Positions 28,793 through 35,652 of a stretch of DNA of 39,582 nt are shown in pieces; position 1 is the first letter of the stretch, and the number at the start of each line of letters is the position of its first letter. The DNA is from a virus. Where the stretch lies: positions 1 to 39,582 of IMG/VR virus record IMGVR_UViG_3300009176_000022; one strand, given 5' to 3'. The notes beneath the pieces are model-generated. The model was not told the origin of the DNA, searched no databases, and saw only the letters and a program-made list of their open reading frames with translations. The translations under genes and the position numbers were made by a program.

Positions 28793-29019
28793 GAAGGGCG
28801 GGCACCTCGCTCGCCGAGATGCCGAGCGCAGCGCTGGCACGTCACGTCGGAGCCCGGTTGGCGCCAGATCGCGCCGCGCTCACTGAGGCCGCAAAAGCTG
28901 CGGGCCGCGTTTTCCGCGACCTCCTTGAACAGATGCACCCGCTTGTCGGTGAACCGCGCCGATGACGGCGGGCTCTGGCTCAGGCGCATCTCGTCGTGCG
29001 GCGGCTCGACAGCATGCAT
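28789..29019 (-). CDS. Small Cys-containing protein on the minus strand (possible lysogenic gene)
   Basis: A 76-residue minus-strand frame, ATG at 29019 after GGAGGG. The sequence 'ARFTDKRVHLFKEVAENAARSFCGLSERGAIWRQ', then 'DVTCQRCARHLGERG' shows a helical part and a CxxC zinc pair of the kind 'vTC-x-x-Cxxxl'. A good minus-strand promoter with an operator-like motif shared with the repressor region lies 40-75 bases upstream. It converges with the endolysin gene and overlaps its end by 4 bases. It may be expressed in the lysogen. Confidence 0.65.
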   Translation of the reverse strand: MHAVEPPHDEMRLSQSPPSSARFTDKRVHLFKEVAENAARSFCGLSERGAIWRQPGSDVTCQRCARHLGERGARPS

Positions 29020-29059
29020 AGCGCCCTCCAGAAGCGCGGTGTACTCCCTGCTATCCGTC

Positions 29060-29095
29060 AGCGTAGTTCGCCCTTGACGCGAGTGTCAAGTCGTT
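29060..29095 (-). promoter_or_regulatory. Minus-strand promoter with operator-like motif
   Basis: Read on the minus strand: TTGACA (29089-29084), 18-base spacer, TACGCT (29065-29060). The -35 lies inside the motif AACGACTTGACAC (29095-29083), the same 13 bases as at 32066-32054. An inverted partial copy CTTGAC lies at 29073-29078. On the plus strand a TACAAT at 29108-29113 could serve the integrase operon. Confidence 0.65.
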
Positions 29096-29123
29096 AGCCA
29101 GATGCAATACAATAGACAGAGAG

Positions 29124-29153
29124 GCCCGGCCATCGCTGGAGACGACGCCGGGC
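29124..29153 (+). promoter_or_regulatory. Leader hairpin before the integrase operon
   Basis: Perfect 7-bp arms GCCCGGC (29124-29130) and GCCGGGC (29147-29153) with a 16-base loop, about 30 bases before the start of the small gene at 29184. It could affect transcript stability or be part of the integrase recombination site; the sequence alone does not decide. Nothing else is seen in 29020-29183. Confidence 0.4.
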
Positions 29154-29183
29154 ACGATGCCAACCTAAGCAGGAGGTCGACAT

Positions 29184-29345
29184 ATGACTACTGTACCGCC
29201 GAACGACGACCGCGCGCCTGATGGGCAGCGGCCACCCATCAGCGACTACTTGACCCCCGAGGAGCAGGCTCGTCTCGCGCGCGAGCTCGTCGGCGTGCTC
29301 ATCTCCGCCGCCGAGGAACGAGCGAAGCGCGAGGGCGAGCGATGA
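29184..29345 (+). CDS. Small protein upstream of the integrase
   Basis: A 53-residue frame from ATG 29184 after an excellent AGGAGG. The N-terminus is polar and Pro-rich; the rest is a charged helix ('SDYLTPEEQARLARELVGVLISAAEERAKREGER'). The stop overlaps the integrase ATG (ATGA), so the two are translated together. Serine integrases often work with a small partner controlling excision; this is a candidate by position only. Confidence 0.65.
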   Translation: MTTVPPNDDRAPDGQRPPISDYLTPEEQARLARELVGVLISAAEERAKREGER

Positions 29346-31060
29346 GCGCGCTCCTCCCGCTCGACGATACGGTGACCGTCGCCCTGCTCTACAGTCGCGT
29401 CTCGACCGACGAGCAGGGCCGCGATGGGTTCTCGCTCGATGAGCAGGACGGCGCGAATCGCACCTACGCGGCGCGGCCCGACTGGATGATCGGCGGCGAG
29501 TTTCGCGATATCCAGAGCGGCACGAAGCCGACGCGGCACGACTACCAGCGGATGCTCGCGACCGCGCGGACGCTCCGCCTCGAGCGGCGGCCGGTCGCGA
29601 TCGTCGTCAAGTTTCAGGATCGGCTCGGCCGCGACATGCCGGAGTCGGCGCGCGCGTACGACGAGCTCACGAAGCTCGGCGTCGACGTGCACGTCTCGTT
29701 CTCCGGCGGCGTTCCGAGCGAGCTTGAATACTACATGCGGGCGCTGATCGCTCAGGAGGAGTCGCGCAATACGAGCCGTCGCGTCAAGGGGATTTTTGCC
29801 GGCTTCAAGAGCGGCGGCTGGCACAAGCCAGGATCGGCGCCGTGGGGGTACGTCTGTCGGGCCAGCACCGAGTCGGAGGCTGCGGCTGGAGCGCCCAACA
29901 GCGTGCTTGACGTCGATCCCAAGACAAGCCCGTACGTCGAGGAGGCGTGGCGGCGCTTTGCCGGCGGCGCGTCGATCCGTGCGGTCGCGATCTGGGCGCA
30001 GGGGCTCCCCGAGGCAGCGAGAGGCGGCCGCAATCTCGGGTATCAGGCGATGCGGAAGATCCTCCGAGCGCCGGTCTACGTCGGACGGCTCGGCCCGTAC
30101 GACGACGCCGAGCCCGATGCCGTTCTTGACCGTCCGGCCGCGCGGTGGCCGGCGCTCGTCGACGATGCGGCGTGGCGGGCCGCGACGCGCAGCCATCGGC
30201 AGGCGATGCGGATGCCGAAGCAGGCGCGTGGTGCCTACGCGCTGACGGGGCTCCTTCGCTGCTCGCGCTGCGGCGGTCGGATGTCCGGGCGTCTCAAGGG
30301 GACGCAGGGCGGAACGCGGACGGCGAGGCGCGAGTATATCTGTCATGCGGGGCTCACGCTCGGGGCTGATACCGCTGGTCGCCGCTGTTTGCTGACCGTC
30401 CGCGCTGACCTGATCGAGGGGGCGGTGCTTGACGCCGTGACCGAGATGCTTCGCGTGGCCGGGGCGCCGGCTCTCCGCGCGGCGATCCTGCGCGAGATGA
30501 AGCGGCAGGCGCGACTGGAGACGGACGACGACACGGGGCCCGAGCTCGCCAGGCTCGACGCGGCGCGACGGAAAGCGTCCGATCGGCTCCACGCGCTGAC
30601 GACCATGCGCGCCGACGGCGAGCTCGACGCCGCCGAGTACCGCGAGTCGGCTGGTCAGTACCGTGACGAGCTGGAGCGGATCGCGGCGAGACTGACCGAG
30701 CTGCGTGGGCGGGTCTCGCGGCCGGCGCCGACGCCGATTGACGCGCTCCTGGCGGCGTGCCCGGCCTGGGCGCGTGCGCTTGACGGAGCCGAGCCGGCGG
30801 CGATCCGTGAGACGCTCGGGCAGTTGATCGCGTCCGTCGCGCCGGTCCGTGTTGGCGGTGGACGGTACGAGATCGACTGGGATCTGACGCCGACGGGGCT
30901 GTCGATTGTCTCGGCGGCGATAGCGGGGCTTGCGGATGAGCGGACGGCCGAGGCGGCGGCGACGCGCATGCTGTTGGTTCGAGTTGAGCACTCCGCCAAA
31001 GCCAAGGTGCCGACTCTAACCACGGACCGATACGACATCGTGGACGCCGCTGCCTCCTGA
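29342..31060 (+). CDS. int: Large serine integrase
   Basis: A 572-residue serine recombinase. The N-terminal catalytic domain has 'ALLYSRVSTDEQGRDGFSLDEQ' with nucleophile Ser21, 'AIVVKFQDRLGRD' and 'EESRNTSRRVKGIFAGFKSGGWHKPGSAPWGY'. The recombinase domain follows ('EEAWRRFAGGASIRAVAIWAQGL', 'ILRAPVYVGRL'), then a zinc ribbon 'LLRCSRCGGRMSG...YICHAG...RRCLL'. Next is a long coiled-coil region ('RLDAARRKASDRLHALTTMRADGELDAAEYRESAGQYRDELERIAARLTELRGR'). It should recombine phage attP with a host attB. The attachment site was not identified; 29020-29183 is the most likely stretch. Confidence 0.95.
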   Translation: MSALLPLDDTVTVALLYSRVSTDEQGRDGFSLDEQDGANRTYAARPDWMIGGEFRDIQSGTKPTRHDYQRMLATARTLRLERRPVAIVVKFQDRLGRDMPESARAYDELTKLGVDVHVSFSGGVPSELEYYMRALIAQEESRNTSRRVKGIFAGFKSGGWHKPGSAPWGYVCRASTESEAAAGAPNSVLDVDPKTSPYVEEAWRRFAGGASIRAVAIWAQGLPEAARGGRNLGYQAMRKILRAPVYVGRLGPYDDAEPDAVLDRPAARWPALVDDAAWRAATRSHRQAMRMPKQARGAYALTGLLRCSRCGGRMSGRLKGTQGGTRTARREYICHAGLTLGADTAGRRCLLTVRADLIEGAVLDAVTEMLRVAGAPALRAAILREMKRQARLETDDDTGPELARLDAARRKASDRLHALTTMRADGELDAAEYRESAGQYRDELERIAARLTELRGRVSRPAPTPIDALLAACPAWARALDGAEPAAIRETLGQLIASVAPVRVGGGRYEIDWDLTPTGLSIVSAAIAGLADERTAEAAATRMLLVRVEHSAKAKVPTLTTDRYDIVDAAAS

Positions 31061-31069
31061 CCCACGCCC

Positions 31070-31366
31070 CTACTCCGTCGCGAGCCGCGCCATGAACGAC
31101 GGATCCCCATCGTACCCGCACGGCACGCCCACCACGCACGCGAACCCGAGCCCCGTCTCGGCGCTCGCGGCGTGGTGGGCGGCGTGATCCCAGGCGGCAG
31201 CGCCATACGCCTCGTTCACCCGGACCTTGACGAGGTTGCCGTCACGGTACACCAGGCAGCGGAGCGAGCTCTCGGGATGCGATCCAACGTACGCGGGATC
31301 GAACCCAGGGCTCCGGTCCGTCATCGACGGACTACGGGCAGGGTCGGCGACTCGGCGGCAGGTCAT
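31070..31366 (-). CDS. Hypothetical protein, minus strand
   Basis: About 98 residues if started at ATG 31366, which follows GGGGGTGTG; ATG 31324 is a shorter option and 31435 a longer one. The protein has a beta-rich core ('FDPAYVGSHPESSLRCLVYRDGNLVKVRVNEAYGAAAW') and 'HAASAETGLGFACVVGVPCGYDGDPSFMARL'. No family is recognised. It converges with the integrase (9-base gap) and lies downstream of the repressor on the same strand, so it may be transcribed with it in the lysogen. Confidence 0.65.
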   Translation of the reverse strand: MTCRRVADPARSPSMTDRSPGFDPAYVGSHPESSLRCLVYRDGNLVKVRVNEAYGAAAWDHAAHHAASAETGLGFACVVGVPCGYDGDPSFMARLATE

Positions 31367-31408
31367 CACACCCCCAACGGTCGTACATACGCGCACCGAT
31401 GACTGTAC

Positions 31409-31477
31409 GGTACACCAGCATACGGCCGATGTCACGAGACGGATGTCACCAGTCGGACATCATCCGTCGCGGTCGGG
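31409..31477 (-). promoter_or_regulatory. Region of small palindromes between two minus-strand genes
   Basis: The 117-base gap between the repressor and the next minus-strand gene contains TGTAC-G-GTACA (about 31413-31423) and, near 31441-31467, an imperfect hairpin built from ACGGATGTC and GACATC-AT-CCGT, plus a repeated GATGTCAC. No T run follows, so termination is doubtful. It may hold a promoter or operator for the downstream gene. Confidence 0.35.
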
Positions 31478-31483
31478 GCGAGA

Positions 31484-31984
31484 TCAGACCTTCACACCGT
31501 CGAGCGCGGCGCCGTTGGGGCCGAGATGCTCGAGCAGCCAGTCCGTCACGTCGTCGCCGCCGGGGCGCCTGGCGAGCCGCTCGAGTGCACCACGTACGAC
31601 CTGCTGCGCGGTCGGGTCGAGGTCGGGATAGGTCAGGCCCATCTCCTCCCAGAAGCGGGCAGGCTGGTCGGCGAGCCCGTGCGTCCGAAAGGCGGCGCGG
31701 GGGCTGCCTGGCTCGGGCTCCTGGCTAAGATCGGCATAGCCGGCAGCTTCGCTCATCTCCGCGAGCGCTCCAGCCCGCTTCTCTGGATGGACCGACCCGT
31801 CGTACGGATCGGTCGCGACGCCTGTTGCCAGGGCTCGGAGCGTGTCAGGGCCAGGCCGCTTGACGCGCCCGTGCGCGATGAGGCCGACGTGCGCGCGTGA
31901 GAGACCCGATGCCTTCGCGACCTCATGGGGCCGCAGCCGCTCACGCCGCATCCACTGTTGCAGGACCGTTGCAATGTCTGGCAT
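31484..31984 (-). CDS. XRE-family repressor (likely lysogeny repressor)
   Basis: About 166 residues from ATG 31984, preceded by GGGAG; GTG 32011 would add nine residues. Residues about 1-60 form the helix-turn-helix: 'VLQQWMRRERLRPHEVAKASGLSRAHVGLIAHGRVKRPGPDTLRALATGV'. The remaining part ('GYADLSQEPEPGSPRAAFRTHGLADQPARFWEEMGLTYPDLDPTAQQVVRGALERL') is helical and lacks the LexA-type Ser-Lys peptidase residues, so classical RecA-driven self-cleavage is unlikely. It is divergent from a Cro-like gene, with matching inverted operators between them. Confidence 0.85.
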   Translation of the reverse strand: MPDIATVLQQWMRRERLRPHEVAKASGLSRAHVGLIAHGRVKRPGPDTLRALATGVATDPYDGSVHPEKRAGALAEMSEAAGYADLSQEPEPGSPRAAFRTHGLADQPARFWEEMGLTYPDLDPTAQQVVRGALERLARRPGGDDVTDWLLEHLGPNGAALDGVKV

Positions 31985-32051
31985 GCCGCTCCCGCCTCGT
32001 CTGCGCGCCACTCGAAAGGCGCGGCCGTGACCATAGCCTACGCATGACAGG

Positions 32052-32110
32052 GCGTGTCAAGTCGTTTGACATTCTCGCACGGACGCGCACGAAAAGGCGA
32101 CTTGACACGC
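32052..32110. promoter_or_regulatory. Divergent immunity promoters with inverted 13-bp operators
   Basis: A perfect 13-bp inverted repeat: the motif at 32052-32064 and its reverse complement at 32098-32110 (core CGACTTGACAC). Each copy contains the TTGACA of a divergent promoter: plus-strand TTGACA 32102-32107 with TATATC/TATCGT downstream, and minus-strand TTGACA at 32060-32055 with a GCTATG region downstream. The arrangement is a classic repressor/Cro switch. The same motif recurs at 29083-29093. Confidence 0.75.
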
Positions 32111-32177
32111 TGCGTAGCAGGTTATATCGTCGTCAAGTACTTTACGAAACGCAACGGCTTTGCGGGAGGTGGCGGGG

Positions 32178-32408
32178 GTGGCGAGGACGAGACCATCGAC
32201 GCGGCTGGCGTCCGTGATGGACGCGCGGCATATCACGCAGACCGACATGGAAACCATGTCGGGCGTCTCGCGCCCGACGATCAACACGGCCTACCACGGC
32301 GAAGACGTGTCGCTCGAGACGTGGATCAGGCTCGCCGAGGCGCTCGGCGTCGGCGTCGCGGCCATCGCACCGCCGGCCGTCGCAGCTCGGATCGTCGCCG
32401 TCGCCTAA
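32178..32408 (+). CDS. Cro-like HTH protein
   Basis: A 76-residue protein from GTG 32178, preceded by GGGAGGTGGCGGGG; a longer frame from 32160 is less likely. The HTH is 'RLASVMDARHITQTDMETMSGVSRPTINTAYHGEDVSLETWIRLAEALGVGVAAI', typical of small XRE/Cro proteins. It is the first gene right of the divergent immunity promoters and should oppose the repressor and start early transcription. Confidence 0.82.
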   Translation: MARTRPSTRLASVMDARHITQTDMETMSGVSRPTINTAYHGEDVSLETWIRLAEALGVGVAAIAPPAVAARIVAVA

Positions 32409-32433
32409 CCTCGCGCATATCGACGGAGGCCGT

Positions 32434-32733
32434 ATGTCTGCACGCCCAGCGTCGGGATCCCATGAAGGTCTGGCCGAGCGGAGCTCGGACCTTCATGGGG
32501 ACCCGTCGGCGCAGCGCAAGACCACCGCCCAAGCGCGGCGAGACGCGATCCTCGCCGCCATGCCGAAAGAGGACTTCGACGCGCTGGCCGCCGCGCTCGC
32601 GCGCCTGCTGCTTTCGGCGGCCCGCGTGAACGGCCGGGCCGCTGCCGCTCCCGAGCGTACGACCGAGCAGGAGGACATCTCATGCGCGTACTCTGCGCCG
32701 CGATCGTCGTCTACGTCGCTCGGGAAATCCTAG
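32434..32733 (+). CDS. Small early protein carrying an in-frame hairpin
   Basis: A 99-residue frame from ATG 32434 with upstream GGAGG. The middle is a believable helical protein ('KTTAQARRDAILAAMPKEDFDALAAALARLLLSAARVNGR'); residues 8-24 ('GSHEGLAERSSDLHGDPS' region) are encoded by a long hairpin (32453-32503). The last 18 residues overlap the next gene. The protein may act as a small regulator; no family is recognised. The hairpin may have been inserted into the reading frame. Confidence 0.55.
   Translation: MSARPASGSHEGLAERSSDLHGDPSAQRKTTAQARRDAILAAMPKEDFDALAAALARLLLSAARVNGRAAAAPERTTEQEDISCAYSAPRSSSTSLGKS
32453..32503. repeat. Long hairpin inside a small early gene
   Basis: Arms CCCATGAAGGT (32459-32469) and ACCTTCATGGG (32489-32499) are perfect. 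Inside, after a four-base bulge on the left, CCGAGC (32474-32479) pairs with GCTCGG (32483-32488) around the loop GGA. Outside, CGGG/CCCG extend the stem after a two-base mismatch. It lies 19 bases into the reading frame. Confidence 0.9.
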
Positions 32734-32864
32734 CGACGCTCCCGTCATCCGAAGACGAAGCCGGCGTCTGGCTCGCGGGCTTCTGCTGGGCGTTCGCGAT
32801 CTTCATCGTCATCCTCCTTCTCGTGACGGCGCTCTGGGCGACGGCGCACGGAGTGACCCTATGA
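32682..32864 (+). CDS. Small membrane protein
   Basis: A 60-residue protein from ATG 32682 after AGGAGG. It has an N-terminal hydrophobic stretch ('VLCAAIVVYVAREILATL') and a strong membrane span at residues about 28-55 ('VWLAGFCWAFAIFIVILLLVTALWATA'). It is early in the rightward operon and overlaps the next start. It could be a superinfection-exclusion or signalling protein, but no direct evidence is seen. Confidence 0.7.
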   Translation: MRVLCAAIVVYVAREILATLPSSEDEAGVWLAGFCWAFAIFIVILLLVTALWATAHGVTL

Positions 32865-33106
32865 GCACGCTACGCCCGCTCGAGAAGCACTGGCACGAGT
32901 ACCGCGCGTCCGCGCTCGACCGCGACGCATCATGGCGTGACGTGCGCGCCTCGCGCATGGCGTTCTACGCGGCGGCGTCGGCGGTCTTAGCTGAGCTCGC
33001 GGCGTCGAACGGCTCGGCTGCGGTGATCGCTCAGATGTGCGACGAGATCGACGAGCTCCTGTTCGAGCTTGTGACGACCGCGCCGAAGCTACCGGCAACG
33101 CCATGA
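32861..33106 (+). CDS. Small hypothetical helical protein
   Basis: An 81-residue protein starting in an ATGA overlap. It is helical: 'LRPLEKHWHEYRASALDRDASWRDVRASRMAFYAAASAVLAELAASNGSAAVIAQMCDEIDELLFELV'. No family is recognised. It overlaps the nucleotidyltransferase start by 4 bases, so translation is coupled. Confidence 0.65.
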   Translation: MSTLRPLEKHWHEYRASALDRDASWRDVRASRMAFYAAASAVLAELAASNGSAAVIAQMCDEIDELLFELVTTAPKLPATP

Positions 33107-33708
33107 GCAGCACGGCGACGCGCCTCCCGTACGACACAGCCTCAACGGCGGCAGGATCACTCTCGGTGCTGCTCGCGGACGTTTGCGAGTCGATCATGGT
33201 CTGCGGCTCGGTCCGTCGCCGCGCCGAGACGGTCGGCGACGTGGAGCTCGTCGCGGTCCCGCGGATCATGACGTACGAGCAATTCGACCTGTTCCGCGAG
33301 ATCGTCAAGACGACGACCGTCGATCTGCTGTTCGCTCGGCTCGACGCCCTCGCCGACGACGGCCTGATCGTGAAGCGGCAGCGCTCGGACGGGAAACTGG
33401 TGTGGGGGCCCCATGCCAAGGCGCTTTCGTACGATGGTATCCCGTTCGACCTGTACACCCCCGAAAAAGAGCGCGCTGGTTGGATCGTGCTCGTCAGGAC
33501 GGGCCCCGCCGCGTTCGCCCGACAACTCGTCGTCGAGGTCGGCACGCTGACGAAAGATCGACGGCCAGGCTTGATGCCGCCGACGGTCAGGGCGGTCAAC
33601 GGCTGGCTCGTCGACCGCGTCTCGGGGCGGCGTCTCGAGACGCCGACGGAGCGGGACGCCTTCGCCGCGCTGAAGCTGGAGTATCTCGAGCCCTGGGAGC
33701 GCTCATGA
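33103..33708 (+). CDS. Pol-beta-like nucleotidyltransferase
   Basis: A 201-residue protein. 'IMVCGSVRRRAETVGDVELVAVPR' (about residues 27-50) has the Gly-Ser and acidic pair of the polymerase-beta NTase fold, in the order G-S-x-R-R-x-x-x-x-x-x-D-x-E as in the C-terminal fold of family X polymerases. 'YDGIPFDLYTPEKERAGWIVLVRTGPAAFARQL' supplies the third Asp (in PFDLY) and the following helix. It lacks the helical N-terminal lyase part and is a minimal NTase domain. Its substrate is unknown: DNA end filling, nucleotidyl transfer to protein or RNA are all possible. Confidence 0.78.
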   Translation: MSSTATRLPYDTASTAAGSLSVLLADVCESIMVCGSVRRRAETVGDVELVAVPRIMTYEQFDLFREIVKTTTVDLLFARLDALADDGLIVKRQRSDGKLVWGPHAKALSYDGIPFDLYTPEKERAGWIVLVRTGPAAFARQLVVEVGTLTKDRRPGLMPPTVRAVNGWLVDRVSGRRLETPTERDAFAALKLEYLEPWERS

Positions 33709-34397
33709 CCAATCGCGCGATCACGGCGCCGCCGCTCGTCGCCGAGCGGATGTTTCGGGGGTCCGGCTGCGACGAGCGCTGCACGGTCGTCAGGGCGCTT
33801 GTCCCAGGCCAATTCGGACGCTCGGAGATCTTGGTTCACAACACAAGCGCACACGAGGAGTATGGCGCGATCAGGGCTCGCGCCGAGAACGGCTTTACGA
33901 CTGCGGCCGTGGTCGCGACGGGCGGCCTACGGATCGACCTGGACCGTCTGCTCGTCTTCGTCGACGGCCGCGAGATCACCCTGACGGGGACCGAGACGCG
34001 CTTGATGGTGCTGTTAGCCAGGCGGCTCGACGCGATCGTGACCCACGACGAGATCGCGGTGATCGTCTGGGGACCAGGAGCGGTCGACATGCCGCGGCCG
34101 CTCTGGACGCACGCGATCAACGTGAACTTGAGCCGTTTACGCCGGCGGCTCCACCCGTGGGAGGGTCTGGTCGGGACGCAGATCGGACTCGGCTACCGTC
34201 TGCGCGCCGTCGACACACGCAGCGCGCCGCCGCCGTATCGACCGCTCAACTACCGCGCATCGAGCTGCGGCTGGGCGATCGAGTGGGAGCGGTGCCGGAC
34301 CTGCGGGACGACCGAGAGCCCGCACAGCGGCCTCGGCGACTGCCAGCGCTGCGCCGACAAGCGACGGCGCAAGGCCGCGAAGTCGGGACGAGGATGA
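33705..34397 (+). CDS. OmpR/PhoB-type winged-helix protein with zinc-ribbon tail
   Basis: A 230-residue protein from ATG 33705. Residues about 68-165 are a PhoB/OmpR winged helix: 'LRIDLDRLLVFVDGREITLTGTETRLMVLLARRLDAIVTHDEIAVIVWGP', then 'INVNLSRLRRRLHPWEGLVGTQIGLGYRLRAVD'. There is no receiver domain. The C-terminus has 'CRTCGTTESPHSGLGDCQRCADKRRRKA', a zinc ribbon with a basic tail. It overlaps both neighbours by 4 bases. It probably controls phage or host promoters in the early phase. Confidence 0.82.
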   Translation: MTNRAITAPPLVAERMFRGSGCDERCTVVRALVPGQFGRSEILVHNTSAHEEYGAIRARAENGFTTAAVVATGGLRIDLDRLLVFVDGREITLTGTETRLMVLLARRLDAIVTHDEIAVIVWGPGAVDMPRPLWTHAINVNLSRLRRRLHPWEGLVGTQIGLGYRLRAVDTRSAPPPYRPLNYRASSCGWAIEWERCRTCGTTESPHSGLGDCQRCADKRRRKAAKSGRG

Positions 34398-34600
34398 CGC
34401 TCGATCAGCGTGCCGATGCACCGCTCGGGCGTTGCGGCGACCCTGACTGCGGGCTGGAGTGGCTGCTCGATCCGGCCGGCCCCGACGACCCCGACTGGAT
34501 CGCTCGCATCCGCGCCGAGCTCGCGGCGGCCCCGAGCCTGGTCGGCCGCAATGCCTACACGCACCCGCGCTGGCGGCCACAGAAGGAGACAGCAGCATGA
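34394..34600 (+). CDS. Small Zn-motif protein before recT
   Basis: A 68-residue protein starting in an ATGA overlap. It has 'GRCGDPDCGLEWLL' near the N-terminus and a helical middle part ('PDWIARIRAELAAAPSLVGRNAYTHPRW'). No known family is seen. The stop overlaps the recT start, so it is coupled to recombination genes. Confidence 0.62.
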   Translation: MTLDQRADAPLGRCGDPDCGLEWLLDPAGPDDPDWIARIRAELAAAPSLVGRNAYTHPRWRPQKETAA

Positions 34601-35652
34601 CGACCGAGATCGACCTCGCCCGCCGGGACGATGGGACATTCGCGCTGACACCCGCACAGGGGCGCGCGGCCGACGAGGCCGTCCAGTCGCTCGTCCTGCA
34701 TAACGACGTGGCTCGGCTGACGCCCGCTCAGCGGGTCGGCTGGTTCCTGCGCCGGTGCGTCGACGCTGGCCTCTCGCCGTACTCGACGCCGTTCGACTTC
34801 CTGACGCTCGACGGCAAGGTCGTCGCCTACCCGAACGCGCGCTGTGCCGAGCAGCTCCGGCGCCTTCATCAGATCAGTATCAAAGTGATCCGCCGCGAGG
34901 ACGTCGGCGACCTGCACGTCGTCGAGGTCGAGGCACGCACGCCGTCCGGGCGGACCGACATCGCCTCGAAGTGGGTGCCGATCGTCGGGTCCAGCCGCGA
35001 CGGCAAGCAGTACCCGCTCCGAGGCCAGAAGCTCGCCGACGCCTACGCGAAGGCCGAGACGGGCGCGAAGCGGCGCGTCACGTTCAGCCTGGGCGGGCTC
35101 GGCGGCATGCCGGACCTGGAGGACACGGCCGGCGCTCGGCGCGTCTACCTGGACGCCGACGGGAACATCCTCGAGCACCCGAGCGAGGAGCAGCGGTACT
35201 TGATCGAGCACCCGAGAGCCGCCAGGGCGGCCGGCTACCGGACGCTCGCCGACGGCGACATCGGCGCAGCCCCGCTGCCTGGCATCGACCAGACGCCGCG
35301 CCCCGAGGACCTGGCGCCGCCGACGCGGCCCGACGGCCCGCGGCCGACGTTCAAGCGCGATCGGAAGCAGGTGGAGCGATGGCTGGGCGCGTGGCACGGC
35401 ATCGTCAAGGACACGCCGTACGAGGACGACGACGAGCGTCACAAGTGGTTTCGGCAGTGGACGGCCCAGCTCGACTGGCCGCATGCAAAGCAAACGGATA
35501 GCTCGAAGGAATTTTTCGAGCGGTGTAGCGACGAGGAGGCCGCCGATCTCCTGGCGCAGATCCGTTTCGTGAAGGAGCAGGATCGCGCGGCCAAGCTGGC
35601 CGACGCGACGAACGCGGCGGATGACGACGACGACGAGGAACGGCCGTTCTGA
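34597..35652 (+). CDS. recT: RecT-like single-strand annealing recombinase
   Basis: A 351-residue protein. 'GLSPYSTPFDFLTLDGKVVAYPNARCAEQLRRLHQISIKVI', 'VEVEARTPSGRTDIASKWVPI' and 'LADAYAKAETGAKRRVTFSLGGLGGMPDLED' are the blocks typical of phage RecT-type proteins, especially the 'KAETKAKRR-T-S-G-LG' core. The C-terminal 100 residues are charged ('DATNAADDDDDEERPF' acidic tail, as on ssDNA-binding partners). It anneals complementary strands in recombination and replication. No RecE-type exonuclease gene is adjacent. Confidence 0.88.
   Translation: MTTEIDLARRDDGTFALTPAQGRAADEAVQSLVLHNDVARLTPAQRVGWFLRRCVDAGLSPYSTPFDFLTLDGKVVAYPNARCAEQLRRLHQISIKVIRREDVGDLHVVEVEARTPSGRTDIASKWVPIVGSSRDGKQYPLRGQKLADAYAKAETGAKRRVTFSLGGLGGMPDLEDTAGARRVYLDADGNILEHPSEEQRYLIEHPRAARAAGYRTLADGDIGAAPLPGIDQTPRPEDLAPPTRPDGPRPTFKRDRKQVERWLGAWHGIVKDTPYEDDDERHKWFRQWTAQLDWPHAKQTDSSKEFFERCSDEEAADLLAQIRFVKEQDRAAKLADATNAADDDDDEERPF

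Noticed and set aside
29020-29183. attP site of the serine integrase
   Set aside because: The location is likely, but no host attB is available for comparison and no core could be recognised, so it is not listed as a feature.
29246-30991. Long minus-strand open frame (581 codons) opposite the integrase
   Set aside because: It is the GC-rich shadow of the serine integrase; the product is Arg/Pro-rich with no domain. The same applies to long minus-strand frames at 3334-5022, 5349-6185, 13599-14633 and 16821-18185.
32054-32629. 191-codon plus-strand frame covering the immunity promoters and Cro-like gene
   Set aside because: It runs through the divergent promoters and competes with the recognisable HTH gene in another frame; the product is Arg-rich and unstructured.
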